29,916 nt of DNA from CAZUMH01 sp964621645 (GCA_964621645.1 CAZUMH010000035.1:1-29916), one strand, 5' to 3'. Shown: positions 1 to 8,430, counted from the first letter of the stretch. Made by a program: numbers and translations. Notes: a model not told the origin generated them from the sequence alone.

Positions 1-60
1 TAAAGGTACGGGAGAAGTATTTGTGAAAATAGTCGGACGATTGGAAAACGTATTCTTCTC

Positions 61-77
61 GCTGTGGTATCCACAGC
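61..77. repeat. Perfect 7-bp inverted repeat upstream of the RRM gene
   Basis: GCTGTGG, three bases (TAT), then CCACAGC form a perfect dyad about 100 bp before the start of the RRM gene. No T-run follows on the plus strand, so it does not look like a standard intrinsic terminator. It could be an operator or a hairpin in the leader RNA. The flanking 174 bases contain no convincing gene. Confidence 0.4.
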
Positions 78-174
78 AGGATGTCACGAATGTCTTATGC
101 TGGGGATCTTTAGCTGATCTAAATTCAGAATGAATATGAGTTCAATCAGGCGTAGTTAAAAAACGGAGAATACC

Positions 175-450
175 ATGAAAATTTACGTAGGCAACCTTTC
201 AAGTAAAGTTACTGAAGACGATTTGAAAGAAGCATTCGAGGCCTTCGGGCAGCTTGCATCTGTTACACTTGTCAAAGATAGAAGCACCGGTGACTCCCGG
301 GGCTTCGGATTTATCGAGATGCCTGCCAAAGCTGAGGCACAGGCAGCAATCGAAGGGCTTAACGGTACCGACTTGCTCGGGAAGACAGTGACTGTTAACG
401 AGGCTCGTCCTCGTCCGGAAAATGATCGGAACAGAAAACGAAATTTCTAG
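175..450 (+). CDS. Small single-RRM RNA-binding protein
   Basis: This 91-residue protein is one RNA recognition motif with a short basic tail. RNP2 is IYVGNL (residues 3-8) and RNP1 is RGFGFIEM (residues 42-49). The aromatic residues that stack on RNA bases (Tyr4, Phe44, Phe46) are present. The tail (residues about 77-91) is rich in Arg, Lys and Asn. Bacterial proteins of this type (cyanobacterial Rbp-like) bind single-stranded RNA in the cytoplasm and are often cold-induced; that role is family knowledge and is not shown here. The start is supported by CGGAG about six bases before the ATG. A degenerate second copy of the same type lies at 1834-2076. An inverted repeat at 61-77 sits in the upstream region. 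Confidence 0.93.
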   Translation: MKIYVGNLSSKVTEDDLKEAFEAFGQLASVTLVKDRSTGDSRGFGFIEMPAKAEAQAAIEGLNGTDLLGKTVTVNEARPRPENDRNRKRNF

Positions 451-575
451 TCAGCTGAAATGGAGCTGGGTAATTTACGGTTCCTGAAACCATCCGTTTT
501 GCCGTGAAAAATGATCTCTTCAGTGCAGGATCGCTTTGTTTTCATAACGTTTAATTGTATAAGGAGTGACTCATT

Positions 576-1325
576 ATGTTATTTGCACCCATAATTATCA
601 TTGCCTTCTTTCTTATTGCAAGTGCAGTCCGTATTTTAAAAGAATATGAAAGAGGTGTAATCTTTCGACTCGGGCGGATGATCGGGTATAAGGGGCCCGG
701 ATTTATCCTCTTGATTCCTGTCATTGACCGTATGGTTAAGGTCAGCCTGAGAACCATAGCCATGGATGTTCCTCCCCAGGATGTTATTACAAAAGATAAT
801 GTTTCCGTAAAAGTCAACGCGGTTGTTTATTTCCGGGTGATGGATGCCGGGAAAGCTATCGTGGAAGTACAGGATTATCTGTATGCGACGTCTCAACTGG
901 CCCAAACGACCCTGCGATCGATTTTGGGGCAATTCGAGCTGGATGAACTTCTCTCAACCCGGGACAAGATTAATGAAGAGCTTCAGGTGATTCTGGACAA
1001 ACATACTGATCCCTGGGGGATCAAAATATCTCTGGTAGAGGTTAAGCACATCGATCTTCCGGAAGAAATGAAAAGAGTAATCGCCAGGCAGGCTGAAGCT
1101 GAAAGAGAACGAAGAGCGAAAATTATCCACGCGGAAGGAGAATTCCAGGCTTCAGAACAGCTCGCCAGAGCAGCAACTATACTCGGGAAAGAACCGACAG
1201 CGATTCAACTGCGGTTTCTTCAGACGCTGGTTGAAGTCGCAGCTGAAAATAATTCCACAATGGTCTTCCCTGTCCCGATTGATTTATTTGAGCCCTTCAT
1301 GAGGAAAATGAAAGAGAAAGACTGA
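576..1325 (+). CDS. SPFH/band 7 domain protein, slipin (stomatin-like)
   Basis: The protein has 249 residues. An N-terminal hydrophobic segment (about residues 2-19) is followed by the typical slipin start EYERGVIFRLGR and a full SPFH domain to about residue 170. An Ala/Glu/Arg-rich coiled-coil segment follows (about 168-205, with RQAEAERERRAKIIHAEGE). The length and order match bacterial slipins, which oligomerise at the inner membrane and are thought to organise membrane microdomains and assist membrane protein turnover. Most bacterial slipins sit beside an NfeD-like gene, but none is seen here. AAGGAG lies eight bases before the ATG, fixing the start. The neighbours are RNA-binding genes, so the context does not indicate a partner. 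Confidence 0.92.
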   Translation: MLFAPIIIIAFFLIASAVRILKEYERGVIFRLGRMIGYKGPGFILLIPVIDRMVKVSLRTIAMDVPPQDVITKDNVSVKVNAVVYFRVMDAGKAIVEVQDYLYATSQLAQTTLRSILGQFELDELLSTRDKINEELQVILDKHTDPWGIKISLVEVKHIDLPEEMKRVIARQAEAERERRAKIIHAEGEFQASEQLARAATILGKEPTAIQLRFLQTLVEVAAENNSTMVFPVPIDLFEPFMRKMKEKD

Positions 1326-1543
1326 CATAATCAGTGAAATCGAAAATGAATACGGTTCTGCGCCTGGTGCCGCGGGAAAAGGAGGATTTCTCACTAATGA
1401 AAAACAGTGGTGAGCGGGGAATGAATACCGCTGCCGATAAGAAGTGAATGAGACACGGAGACGGGTAACGATGTCACTGGAGATCGGCTGAAAAACTGAT
1501 CACATCAGGTTTGGCTGAATCAATACTACATTCCGGAGGCCTT

Positions 1544-1822
1544 ATGAAAGAATTCATTTTATATCTGATCAACCATATCGTCGAAGAGCCGAACAAAATC
1601 AGGATAAATGAAATTTCCGGTCAGCATACCATTGTTTATGAATTGCGTGTCGGAGACGATGACGTAGGTAAAGTGATTGGACGCCATGGCGAGACGGTCC
1701 GATCTCTCCGTACTCTTTTATCGGCAACAGCAGCCAAAGAGGGCAAGCGGATTATTCTGGAAGTATTGGATGGTGAGAAGAAATCGGATGTGCTCCTCGC
1801 TGGAAAGACTCTGCCGATGTAA
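1544..1822 (+). CDS. KH-domain RNA-binding protein, KhpA-like
   Basis: This 92-residue protein has a single type II KH domain. The GXXG loop is visible as IGRHGE within VGKVIGRHGETVRSLRTLL. KhpA proteins are small cytoplasmic RNA chaperones, often paired with KhpB (Jag/EloR). The usual genomic site is between rpsP and rimM; here the gene stands alone among other RNA-binding genes, so it may be a paralogue. I chose the ATG at 1544 because CCGGAGG lies just before it. A TTG-initiated reading from 1511 would add 11 residues without support. The C-terminal extension after about residue 76 (ending in LLAGKTLPM) is longer than in standard KhpA. Confidence 0.88.
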   Translation: MKEFILYLINHIVEEPNKIRINEISGQHTIVYELRVGDDDVGKVIGRHGETVRSLRTLLSATAAKEGKRIILEVLDGEKKSDVLLAGKTLPM

Positions 1823-1833
1823 TTAAATGCGGC

Positions 1834-2076
1834 ATGTATCTTCCCGCGGGAAATCTGCCAGGGAATGCCGCTGAAGCAGAATTGAGAGAAGGGTTTGAGG
1901 CATTGAGACGGAGTATATATCTGGCAATGTCCTTACAGACAACTCCTGTGGTACATCACCGGTCCAGGCGCCGAATGCCTGATCTGGATAATTCAAATTC
2001 AGTGCCCGAGAATTGGAAACGGAAAAATTCTATGTCTTTGATTTTCCGCTGGTTCACAACCGATGGCGATTTCTGA
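1834..2076 (+). pseudogene. Degenerate RRM gene remnant with internal deletion
   Basis: The 80-codon open frame looks at first like noise, but three blocks line up with the intact RRM gene at 175-450. GNLPGNAAEAELREGFEAL matches the RNP2-helix 1 region (GNLSSKVTEDDLKEAFEAF in the intact copy). RSRRRMPDLDN resembles an RNP1 block (SRGFGFxEMPxx) with its core lost. PENWKRKNS resembles the basic tail PENDRNRKRNF. The aromatic residues of RNP1 and the segment between RNP1 and the tail are missing, so a functional RRM fold is unlikely. No good ribosome binding site precedes the ATG. I infer a decayed tandem paralogue. The alternative is a chance open frame, but three collinear matches make that less likely. 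Confidence 0.5.
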
Positions 2077-2101
2077 TGCAGACAGCGAATCCGTTGGATG
2101 C

Positions 2102-2130
2102 TTGACGATATGGAAAATAGTATGTGATAT
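2102..2130 (+). promoter_or_regulatory. Candidate sigma70-type promoter for the NYN-LOTUS gene
   Basis: TTGACG (2102-2107) and TGATAT (2125-2130) are separated by 17 bases, about 60 bases before the ATG at 2194. Both hexamers are near consensus. The element lies just downstream of the decayed RRM gene, in an otherwise non-coding stretch. It was found by eye only. Confidence 0.35.
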
Positions 2131-2193
2131 GGTGCGACGGGATGCTGTTACGTGGCAATGCATGTAATTAAAACATAACTGTAAGCGGATAAA

Positions 2194-2940
2194 ATGGATT
2201 TAAAGCTCGCAATATTAATAGATGGTGACAATATTCCTTCTTCCTATGTGAAAGAGATGATGGAAGAAATCGCCAAATACGGCAATCCAACCATAAGAAG
2301 AATTTATGGAGACTGGACAAACCCCAAACTTACTAAGTGGAAGCATATCCTTCTGGAACATGCTATTACGCCCATCCAGCAGTATGGATATACATCCGGA
2401 AAAAATGCGACCGATTCCGCGATGATAATCGACGCGATGGATATTTTATATTCAGAAAAAGTTAATGGGTTCTGCCTGGTTTCCAGTGACAGTGATTTCA
2501 CCCGTTTAGCCACAAGACTTCGTGAAACAGGGATGACCGTAATTGGTATCGGCGAGAAAAAAACACCGGATCCTTTTATTGTCGCCTGTGATAAATTCAT
2601 TTACCTTGAGATCCTTAGATATCAGCCTGAAATGAATGCAGACGATTTAACGAAAAACAAATCATCCCAGAAAGAGAGTGTCGATAAAGTCACCCCCAAG
2701 GTTATCAAACTGATTGCCTCGACCATCTCCGATTTGGCAGACGATGAGGGATGGGCTTTCCTGGGCGAAGTTGGAAATCTTTTACAGAAAAAACAGCCGA
2801 ATTTTGATTCCAGAAATTACGGCTTCCAGAAATTGACTCCGTTTATTAAATCAATAAACGACTTTGTTATTGAACATCGTGAGGATACAAAGGGCCGGTC
2901 CAGATTGGTTTATGTGAAGAATAAAGGTAAAACGAGTTGA
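2194..2940 (+). CDS. NYN-domain putative RNase with C-terminal OST-HTH/LOTUS domain
   Basis: The protein has 248 residues. The N-terminal half (residues 4-140) is a NYN (PIN-like, LabA/DUF88) nuclease domain. Acidic residues expected to hold the metal are seen: Asp10 and Asp12 in LIDGDN, Asp74 in ATDSAM, and Asp99/Asp101 in SSDSDF. The C-terminal part (about 165-243, with EGWAFLGEVGNLL and FDSRNYGFQKLTPFI) fits an OST-HTH/LOTUS RNA-binding domain. This NYN plus LOTUS layout is known in bacteria, where it is presumed to be a small RNA-processing enzyme; the substrate is unknown. The ribosome binding site is weak (AGCGGA). A promoter-like element lies at 2102-2130. It is the third RNA-binding gene in this 3-kb stretch. 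Confidence 0.9.
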   Translation: MDLKLAILIDGDNIPSSYVKEMMEEIAKYGNPTIRRIYGDWTNPKLTKWKHILLEHAITPIQQYGYTSGKNATDSAMIIDAMDILYSEKVNGFCLVSSDSDFTRLATRLRETGMTVIGIGEKKTPDPFIVACDKFIYLEILRYQPEMNADDLTKNKSSQKESVDKVTPKVIKLIASTISDLADDEGWAFLGEVGNLLQKKQPNFDSRNYGFQKLTPFIKSINDFVIEHREDTKGRSRLVYVKNKGKTS

Positions 2941-3039
2941 TATCGCGGAGTGCAATAATTCAAATTACCGGTTCGGATTACATTAATCGATCCCGGGCCA
3001 CGATAGAGGAAGGCCGGTTTCCAGCATAAGAAGAGCCAC

Positions 3040-5322
3040 ATGAAAACTAATGCATCAAAATCAACATGTAATCGGGTGGCATTCATCGGCAACTACCTGC
3101 CGCGCCAGTGCGGCATTGCCACATTCACTACAGATCTCTGTGAGGCAGTGGCCGCACAATATCCAAAAACCTCCTGCTTTGCGTTGCCGGTAAATGATAT
3201 TGAGGCCGGCTACGCCTATCCCGCACGGGTGCGGTTTGAACTCAGGGAGAAAGATATTGATTCATATCGCCGGGCTGCTGATTTTCTGAACTTAAACAAC
3301 GTGGATGTCGTTTCTCTGCAGCATGAGTACGGTATTTTCGGGGGACGTTCGGGAAGTCACATCCTGACGCTGATGCGTGAATTACGGATGCCGATTGTGA
3401 CAACTTTGCATACCATCCTCCATGACCCAGATCCTGACCAGAAGCAGGTGCTGGAAGAATTGGCGGCCCTGTCCGACCGATTAGTCGTGATGAGTAAGCG
3501 GGGTGTTGCACTGCTTCAGGAGATCTATGGCGTGCTGCCTGAGAAAATAGACATGATCCACCATGGAATTCCTGACGTGCCATTTGTAGACCCGAGCTTT
3601 CATAAAGATCTGTTCGGCGTAGAGGATAAACTTGTTCTTCTCAGCTTTGGTTTGCTCTCTGCGAGCAAAGGGTTTGAAGATGTCATCTCCGCCCTGCCCG
3701 CAATTCTGGCACGGCACCCAAACGTTGTATACATAGTCGCCGGTGCGACTCACCCGCACGTGCTGCGGAATGAAGGTGAGGCGTACCGCCTATCCCTGCA
3801 ATGGCTGGCTCGGGAGAAGGGCGTGGAGGGCCAGGTAATTTTTTACAATCGGTTTATCAGTTTGAAGGAGTTGGTGGAATTTATCAGTACTGCTGATATT
3901 TACATCACCCCGTATCTCAATAAAGAGCAAATTACTTCGGGGACACTCGCCTATACGCTGGGGACAGGTAAGGCGGTGATTTCCACGCCATACTGGTACG
4001 CGAAAGAAATGCTGGCCGAAGGACGAGGTGTTCTGGTGCCGTTCAAAGATCCGGCGGCGCTGGCTGATCAGGTAATTGAGCTCCTGGACAACGATGCCAT
4101 GCGGCATGCTATGCGAAAGCGGGCCTTTGTTTTCGGACGGGAGATGATTTGGCCCAGAGTGGCTCAGCGATATATGGCGAGTTTTGAAAAGGCGCGGGAA
4201 GAGCGTCATTCTTTTCATCACCCGGCCCTTACAGTGAAAACATTGGATAAACTCCCGGGAGAGCTGCCGTTACTCAGACTGGACCACCTGCGCTATATGA
4301 CTGATGAGACCGGTATCTTGCAGCATGCCACTTTTACAATACCTAATTACCGTGAAGGGTACACTACCGACGATAATGCCCGAGCAGTTATCGTGAGCGC
4401 ACTCCTTGAGGCATCAGGTAGTGAATCGGCATTGAACTTCGCCACCCGGTATCTGGCCTTTATCTGGTATGCCTTTAATTCCAAGCTGGGTCGCTTTCGA
4501 AATTTTATGGATTATCAGCGTCTCTGGCTGGAAGACAAAGGATCTGATGACAGCCATGGCCGTACGTTGCGGGCCTTGGGTACTGTGCTGGGCCGTTCCA
4601 ATACGCCAAGTATCTATAGTATGGCGAGTTGGGTGTTCCAACAGGCTTTGCCCGCAATTCTTGACACAACGAGTCCACGCGCCTGGTCGTTCGCGATCAT
4701 CGGGATCGGGGAATATCTGCAGCGGTTTGCCGGTGACCGACGGGCGGCTCAAATCCGTGATGAATTGTGCGGGCGGCTTCTTGGCTTGTATCAGATAAAT
4801 TCTTCAGATGACTGGTGCTGGTTCGAAGACCGTCTGACGTATTGCAACGCCGCGTTGCCTCATGCCCTGCTTGTCTGCGGTCAGGCTGTTCTCGATCCGG
4901 CATTGACCGAAATCGGACTGAAATCGCTAAGCTGGCTCGCGGATCTCCAAACCGCGGATGCGGGGCATTTCATCCCGATAGGCTCCAATGGTTTTTATCA
5001 TAAAAATGGTAAGCAGGCCCGCTTCGATCAACAGCCGGTTGAGGCGCAGGCGATGGTTTCCGCCTGCCTCGAAGCCTACCGGGTTACACTGGATAAACAC
5101 TGGCGAAAGGAAGCCCGCCGTGCTTTCGAATGGTTTCTCGGGCATAACGATCTTAACCTTCCTCTGTATGACCCAACTACCGGGGGTTGTCGTGATGGCC
5201 TGCATCCCGACCGAATCAATGAGAACCAGGGTGCGGAATCGACGTTGGTTTTTCTACAGGCCCTGCTTGAACTGAAACTCACTGAGAGTATCATTATGCC
5301 GCAGGAGAAAAGTAATAAATGA
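3040..5322 (+). CDS. GT4-type glycosyltransferase fused to an (alpha/alpha)6-like C-terminal half
   Basis: The protein has 760 residues. Residues about 10-385 form a GT-B fold of family GT4: the N-terminal loop RQCGIATFTTDL (22-33), QHEYGIFGG (94-102), the second Rossmann start LLSFGLLSASKG (200-211), and the donor-site region EQITSGTLAYTLGTGKAVIST (from 296). Residues about 410-750 are a separate helical, Trp-rich half with repeated SWL/AFEWFLGHND-like segments and the motif EGYTTDDNARA (439-449), suggesting an (alpha/alpha)6 toroid as in glycan-processing enzymes. There is no signal peptide, so it is cytoplasmic. The stop overlaps the start of the GH130 gene (ATGA, 5319-5322), so the two proteins are co-translated. 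The pairing suggests making or remodelling a mannose-containing glycan; the substrate is inferred. Confidence 0.88.
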   Translation: MKTNASKSTCNRVAFIGNYLPRQCGIATFTTDLCEAVAAQYPKTSCFALPVNDIEAGYAYPARVRFELREKDIDSYRRAADFLNLNNVDVVSLQHEYGIFGGRSGSHILTLMRELRMPIVTTLHTILHDPDPDQKQVLEELAALSDRLVVMSKRGVALLQEIYGVLPEKIDMIHHGIPDVPFVDPSFHKDLFGVEDKLVLLSFGLLSASKGFEDVISALPAILARHPNVVYIVAGATHPHVLRNEGEAYRLSLQWLAREKGVEGQVIFYNRFISLKELVEFISTADIYITPYLNKEQITSGTLAYTLGTGKAVISTPYWYAKEMLAEGRGVLVPFKDPAALADQVIELLDNDAMRHAMRKRAFVFGREMIWPRVAQRYMASFEKAREERHSFHHPALTVKTLDKLPGELPLLRLDHLRYMTDETGILQHATFTIPNYREGYTTDDNARAVIVSALLEASGSESALNFATRYLAFIWYAFNSKLGRFRNFMDYQRLWLEDKGSDDSHGRTLRALGTVLGRSNTPSIYSMASWVFQQALPAILDTTSPRAWSFAIIGIGEYLQRFAGDRRAAQIRDELCGRLLGLYQINSSDDWCWFEDRLTYCNAALPHALLVCGQAVLDPALTEIGLKSLSWLADLQTADAGHFIPIGSNGFYHKNGKQARFDQQPVEAQAMVSACLEAYRVTLDKHWRKEARRAFEWFLGHNDLNLPLYDPTTGGCRDGLHPDRINENQGAESTLVFLQALLELKLTESIIMPQEKSNK

Positions 5323-6269
5323 AAAATCCTGACGGTGGATTTTTAACACGCTATGCACATAATCCCATCCTTACAGCCGCCCAATGGCCCTACCCGGTTA
5401 CGAGTGTGTTTAATCCCGGGGCGGTATTGCTGCCGGACGGCGTAACCGTGCTTCTGTGCCGGGTGGAAGACCGGCGTGGACATTCTCATCTCTGTGCCGC
5501 CCGCTCGCGCAACGGCATTGACGGCTGGGAGATTGATTCCTGCCCGACCCTGTATCCTGATCCGGCACACTATCCTGAAGAATTGTGGGGCATTGAAGAT
5601 CCCCGGATAACCTATCTCGATGAAATACATATGTATGCCGTTGTTTACACCGCATATACGCAGGCTGGACCGGGTATCTCCCTTGCGCTGACCGAGGATT
5701 TTCAGCGTTTTGAGCGCTATGGTCTGATCATGCCGCCTGAAAATAAAGACGCGGCCCTCCTGCCATATCGAAATAACGGGAATTGGGCCTTGATTCACCG
5801 CCCGGTCAGTTTTTTAGCCGGACATATGTGGATTTCTTATTCTTCAAATTTACGACAGTGGGGCAATCACAGGTTGATGATGAAGGCGAGACAGGGTGGA
5901 TGGTGGGATTCCCATAAGATAGGACTCGCCGCTCCACCCATTGAAACAGACAAGGGCTGGCTGGTGTTTTATCACGGCGTACGGCAGAATGCGGCCGGCT
6001 CAATTTACAGGGTTGGAGTGGCCCTGTTTGATCTGCACAGACCGGAAATCTGCATTAAACGCAGTGACGAATGGATATTGGGACCGGAAGAACCGTACGA
6101 ACGGCGCGGTGACGTCGATAATGTTGTCTTTCCATGCGGCTACACCATCGGCCCTGACGGAGATACAATCCGTCTGTATTATGGTGCGGCGGACACGAGT
6201 ATTGCTCTGGCAACAGGGAGCAAGACTGCTATTCTGGAATGGCTGGCGTGTCATTTAGAGAGTATATGA
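5319..6269 (+). CDS. GH130 family beta-mannoside phosphorylase or hydrolase
   Basis: The 316-residue protein has the five-bladed propeller hallmarks of GH130: HNPIL at the N-terminus, VFNPGAVLL (30-38), RVEDRRG (49-55), and GIEDPRI (91-97), whose Asp94 is the expected catalytic acid. ENKDAALLP (141-149) and the C-terminal YYGAADTSIALATG are also typical. Characterised members act on beta-1,4- or beta-1,2-mannosides, by phosphorolysis giving mannose 1-phosphate, or by hydrolysis in some subfamilies. I cannot assign the subfamily by eye. There is no signal peptide, which favours a cytoplasmic phosphorylase. Translation is coupled to the upstream glycosyltransferase by an ATGA overlap. About 620 bases without a gene follow. 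Confidence 0.92.
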   Translation: MKNPDGGFLTRYAHNPILTAAQWPYPVTSVFNPGAVLLPDGVTVLLCRVEDRRGHSHLCAARSRNGIDGWEIDSCPTLYPDPAHYPEELWGIEDPRITYLDEIHMYAVVYTAYTQAGPGISLALTEDFQRFERYGLIMPPENKDAALLPYRNNGNWALIHRPVSFLAGHMWISYSSNLRQWGNHRLMMKARQGGWWDSHKIGLAAPPIETDKGWLVFYHGVRQNAAGSIYRVGVALFDLHRPEICIKRSDEWILGPEEPYERRGDVDNVVFPCGYTIGPDGDTIRLYYGAADTSIALATGSKTAILEWLACHLESI

Positions 6270-6367
6270 AATTGAACAAAAGAGAAATTTGATGCAAAAG
6301 TGCAGCCGTTATTCACAATGAATCTGCGATTTCTCATTATTCGGATCCGGTAAAAACAGCAAAGCTA

Positions 6368-6410
6368 GGCCGTTTTTCTATGATTCATTCAATGAACAGA
6401 GTAAACGGCC
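6368..6410. repeat. Nested inverted repeat (8-bp outer, 6-bp inner)
   Basis: GGCCGTTT (6368-6375) pairs perfectly with AAACGGCC (6403-6410). Inside the loop, TTCATT (6384-6389) pairs with AATGAA (6391-6396) around a single C. No T-tract follows, so this is not a typical intrinsic terminator. It could be a double operator or an RNA structure after the GH130 gene. Confidence 0.45.
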
Positions 6411-6440
6411 ATGAAATTCTTAAGGCTGTTAAAAGGATGG

Positions 6441-6465
6441 ATTTATTCAACGGATATTTATTCAA
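6441..6465. repeat. 10-bp direct repeat, 15-bp period
   Basis: ATTTATTCAA occurs at 6441-6450 and again at 6456-6465, each preceded by GGAT or a close variant. The spacing is one and a half helical turns. It might be a regulator site or a chance event in AT-rich sequence. Confidence 0.3.
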
Positions 6466-6888
6466 GTAATGGTTTGTTAAAAATATTTATACCCCTCAAG
6501 ACATACCGCTCACAACAGTAAATGCTTATTTAAAAAGACCTTGCTGTTGAAGCTTCAAGAATCAGACTGACCCTTTCACGCTTCATCGCCGAACCAAGGA
6601 TAAAAATTTCAATATCTATTATAACGGATAAGATCCCTGCATAACATCCCTTTTTATCTATGATCATTCTGTCACTCCCGTGTACTACAAGCGGGAGTCT
6701 GCTATACCCTTGTGTTGGGATTGGATCCTTTTCCCCTGGATACCCGACAGAACCAATTAGGCATGACAAGTCATCATTTCTTTACTTTCAATCCGGGAAA
6801 TATTTTTTTACATTAGAAACGGCAGGTGCGGGGCCGCATCCCCTGCCGGTCAATCCTCTCATAACAAAATATCAGGAAAAGGAATTCA

Positions 6889-8430
6889 ATGCGACGCAGA
6901 GAATTTATCAGACGGACTGCCATGACTGCGGCCGCCTTTACTTCCTCTCTGCTCGTTCCGGGCTGCCGGCACAGTAATAGCAGGCCGAACATCGTCTATA
7001 TCCTGGCCGATGATCTCGGCTACGGTGATGTGAACTGCCTGAACAGTGAAAGTAAAATTCCCACTCCCAACATCGACAGTCTGGCTCAACGCGGTGTGCT
7101 GTTCACCGACGCTCATTCCGGCTCGGCTGTCTGTACTCCCACCAGATACGGTATTCTCACGGGCCGCTATAGCTGGCGCACCCGGCTGCAGTCCGGCGTG
7201 CTGACCGGCTATTCTCCTCCGCTCATCGATGAGGACAGGCTTACAGTCGGGGCAATGCTGCAACAGTGGGGATACGTCACCGGTTGTATAGGCAAATGGC
7301 ACCTGGGCTGGGATTGGCAGACTAAGGACAGCTACTCCTACACCGATGCCTGGGAGGAAACCGACAGGCATGTCGACTTCTCCAAACGAATCCTCAACGG
7401 ACCGACAACCCGGGGATTCGACTATTTCTTCGGAATCGCCGCCTCCCTGGATATGACTCCCTATGTGTATGTGGAAAATGATCGCGCTGTCGAAATGCCT
7501 GACCGAACCATCGAGGCGACCTCTGGATATACATTCTACCGTAAAGGGCCTATCGCGCCGGGATTCAGCCATGACCAGGTTCTGCCCCTTTGCGCGCAAA
7601 AAGCCGAGGAGTTCATCCGTCGCAACTCCTCGCATCCCTTTTTCCTCTATTTTCCGCTTACCGCTCCCCACACACCGATCCTTCCGATCGACCGTTTCAA
7701 GGGAAAGAGCGGCATCGGCCCCTACGGTGATTTCGTCATGCAGTGCGATGACACTGTGGGCAAAATCCTTTCCGTACTGCAAAAGACCGGGCAGAAGGAG
7801 AACACTCTCGTTATCTTTACCAGTGATAATGGCTGTTCCCCCATGGCCGATTTTCAGGATCTTGCGGCCAAGGGACATTTTCCCAGCTACCGCTACCGCG
7901 GGGCCAAGGCGGACATCTTCGAAGGCGGCCACCGTATCCCCTTTATGGCCCGCTGGCCCGGAATGATCCCGGCGGGTACCGAATGCGCCGACACCATCTG
8001 TCTCACCGATCTCATGGCAACAGCGGCGGACATCACCGGGTTCAGTCTGCCGGACGAAGGAGCCGAGGACAGCATCAGCCTTCTCCCTGATATGCTGGGG
8101 AAAAGCAATAAACCGCTGCGGGAGGCGGTGGTTCACCATTCCATAAACGGATCCTTCTCCATCAGACAGGGAAAATGGAAACTGGAGTTCTGTCCCGGTT
8201 CGGGAGGCTGGAGCGAACCGGTACCAGCCAAGGCGCGAAGACTGGGGCTGCCGCCGCTGCAGCTCTATGATTTATCTGTGGATGTGGCAGAGAGAAAGAA
8301 TGTCTATGCCGAATATCCGGACGTGGTAAAGAAGCTGACACTGTTAATGGAAAAGTATGTGGAAGAGGGCCGCAGCACCCCGGGAACAGCGCAGCGGAAC
8401 AATGTGACGGTGAACTGGAAGAAATTCTGA
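6889..8430 (+). CDS. Family S1 sulfatase, Cys-type, exported (Tat/lipoprotein)
   Basis: The protein has 513 residues. The active-site motif is CTPTR (82-86), so Cys82 would be converted to formylglycine. Metal and sulfate ligands expected for S1 sulfatases are visible: Asp41 and Asp42 (LADDLGYGD), Lys136 and His138 (GKWHLG), His261 (APHTPI), and Asp313/Asn314 (TSDNG). The N-terminus has twin arginines (RRREFIRR), a hydrophobic stretch and a lipobox-like LVPGC (Cys26), suggesting Tat export and lipid anchoring. It probably removes sulfate esters from a glycan. It leads a plus-strand cluster with an acetylesterase and a second sulfatase. AAAAGGA before the ATG supports the start. No formylglycine-generating enzyme or anSME gene is in the window. 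Confidence 0.93.
   Translation: MRRREFIRRTAMTAAAFTSSLLVPGCRHSNSRPNIVYILADDLGYGDVNCLNSESKIPTPNIDSLAQRGVLFTDAHSGSAVCTPTRYGILTGRYSWRTRLQSGVLTGYSPPLIDEDRLTVGAMLQQWGYVTGCIGKWHLGWDWQTKDSYSYTDAWEETDRHVDFSKRILNGPTTRGFDYFFGIAASLDMTPYVYVENDRAVEMPDRTIEATSGYTFYRKGPIAPGFSHDQVLPLCAQKAEEFIRRNSSHPFFLYFPLTAPHTPILPIDRFKGKSGIGPYGDFVMQCDDTVGKILSVLQKTGQKENTLVIFTSDNGCSPMADFQDLAAKGHFPSYRYRGAKADIFEGGHRIPFMARWPGMIPAGTECADTICLTDLMATAADITGFSLPDEGAEDSISLLPDMLGKSNKPLREAVVHHSINGSFSIRQGKWKLEFCPGSGGWSEPVPAKARRLGLPPLQLYDLSVDVAERKNVYAEYPDVVKKLTLLMEKYVEEGRSTPGTAQRNNVTVNWKKF

Larger units (their letters stand above)
6270..6888. other. Intergenic region with repeats; no convincing gene
   Basis: This 619-bp, AT-richer gap lies between the GH130 gene and the sulfatase cluster. 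It holds a nested dyad (6368-6410), a 10-bp direct repeat (6441-6465), another 7-bp dyad (ACTCCCG at 6674-6680, CGGGAGT at 6692-6698), and a 29-codon open frame (6380-6469) with no ribosome binding site. A ribosome binding site AAAAGGA just before 6889 belongs to the sulfatase. It may contain the cluster promoter, but I could not pick one with confidence. Confidence 0.5.

Noticed and set aside
1397..1447. A 16-codon frame after AAGGAGG upstream of the KH gene
   Set aside because: The spacing from the ribosome binding site is long (about 11 bases), the peptide has no feature, and nothing suggests a leader peptide mechanism.
6282..6335. GAGAAAT and ATTTCTC as a terminator after the GH130 gene
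   Set aside because: The 7-bp arms are 40 bases apart and no T-run follows, so a stable terminator is unlikely.
6886..8139. A 417-codon open frame on the minus strand across the sulfatase gene
   Set aside because: It is fully antisense to a gene with all sulfatase motifs, has no ribosome binding site, and its translation shows no domain. GC-rich codon use makes such frames common.
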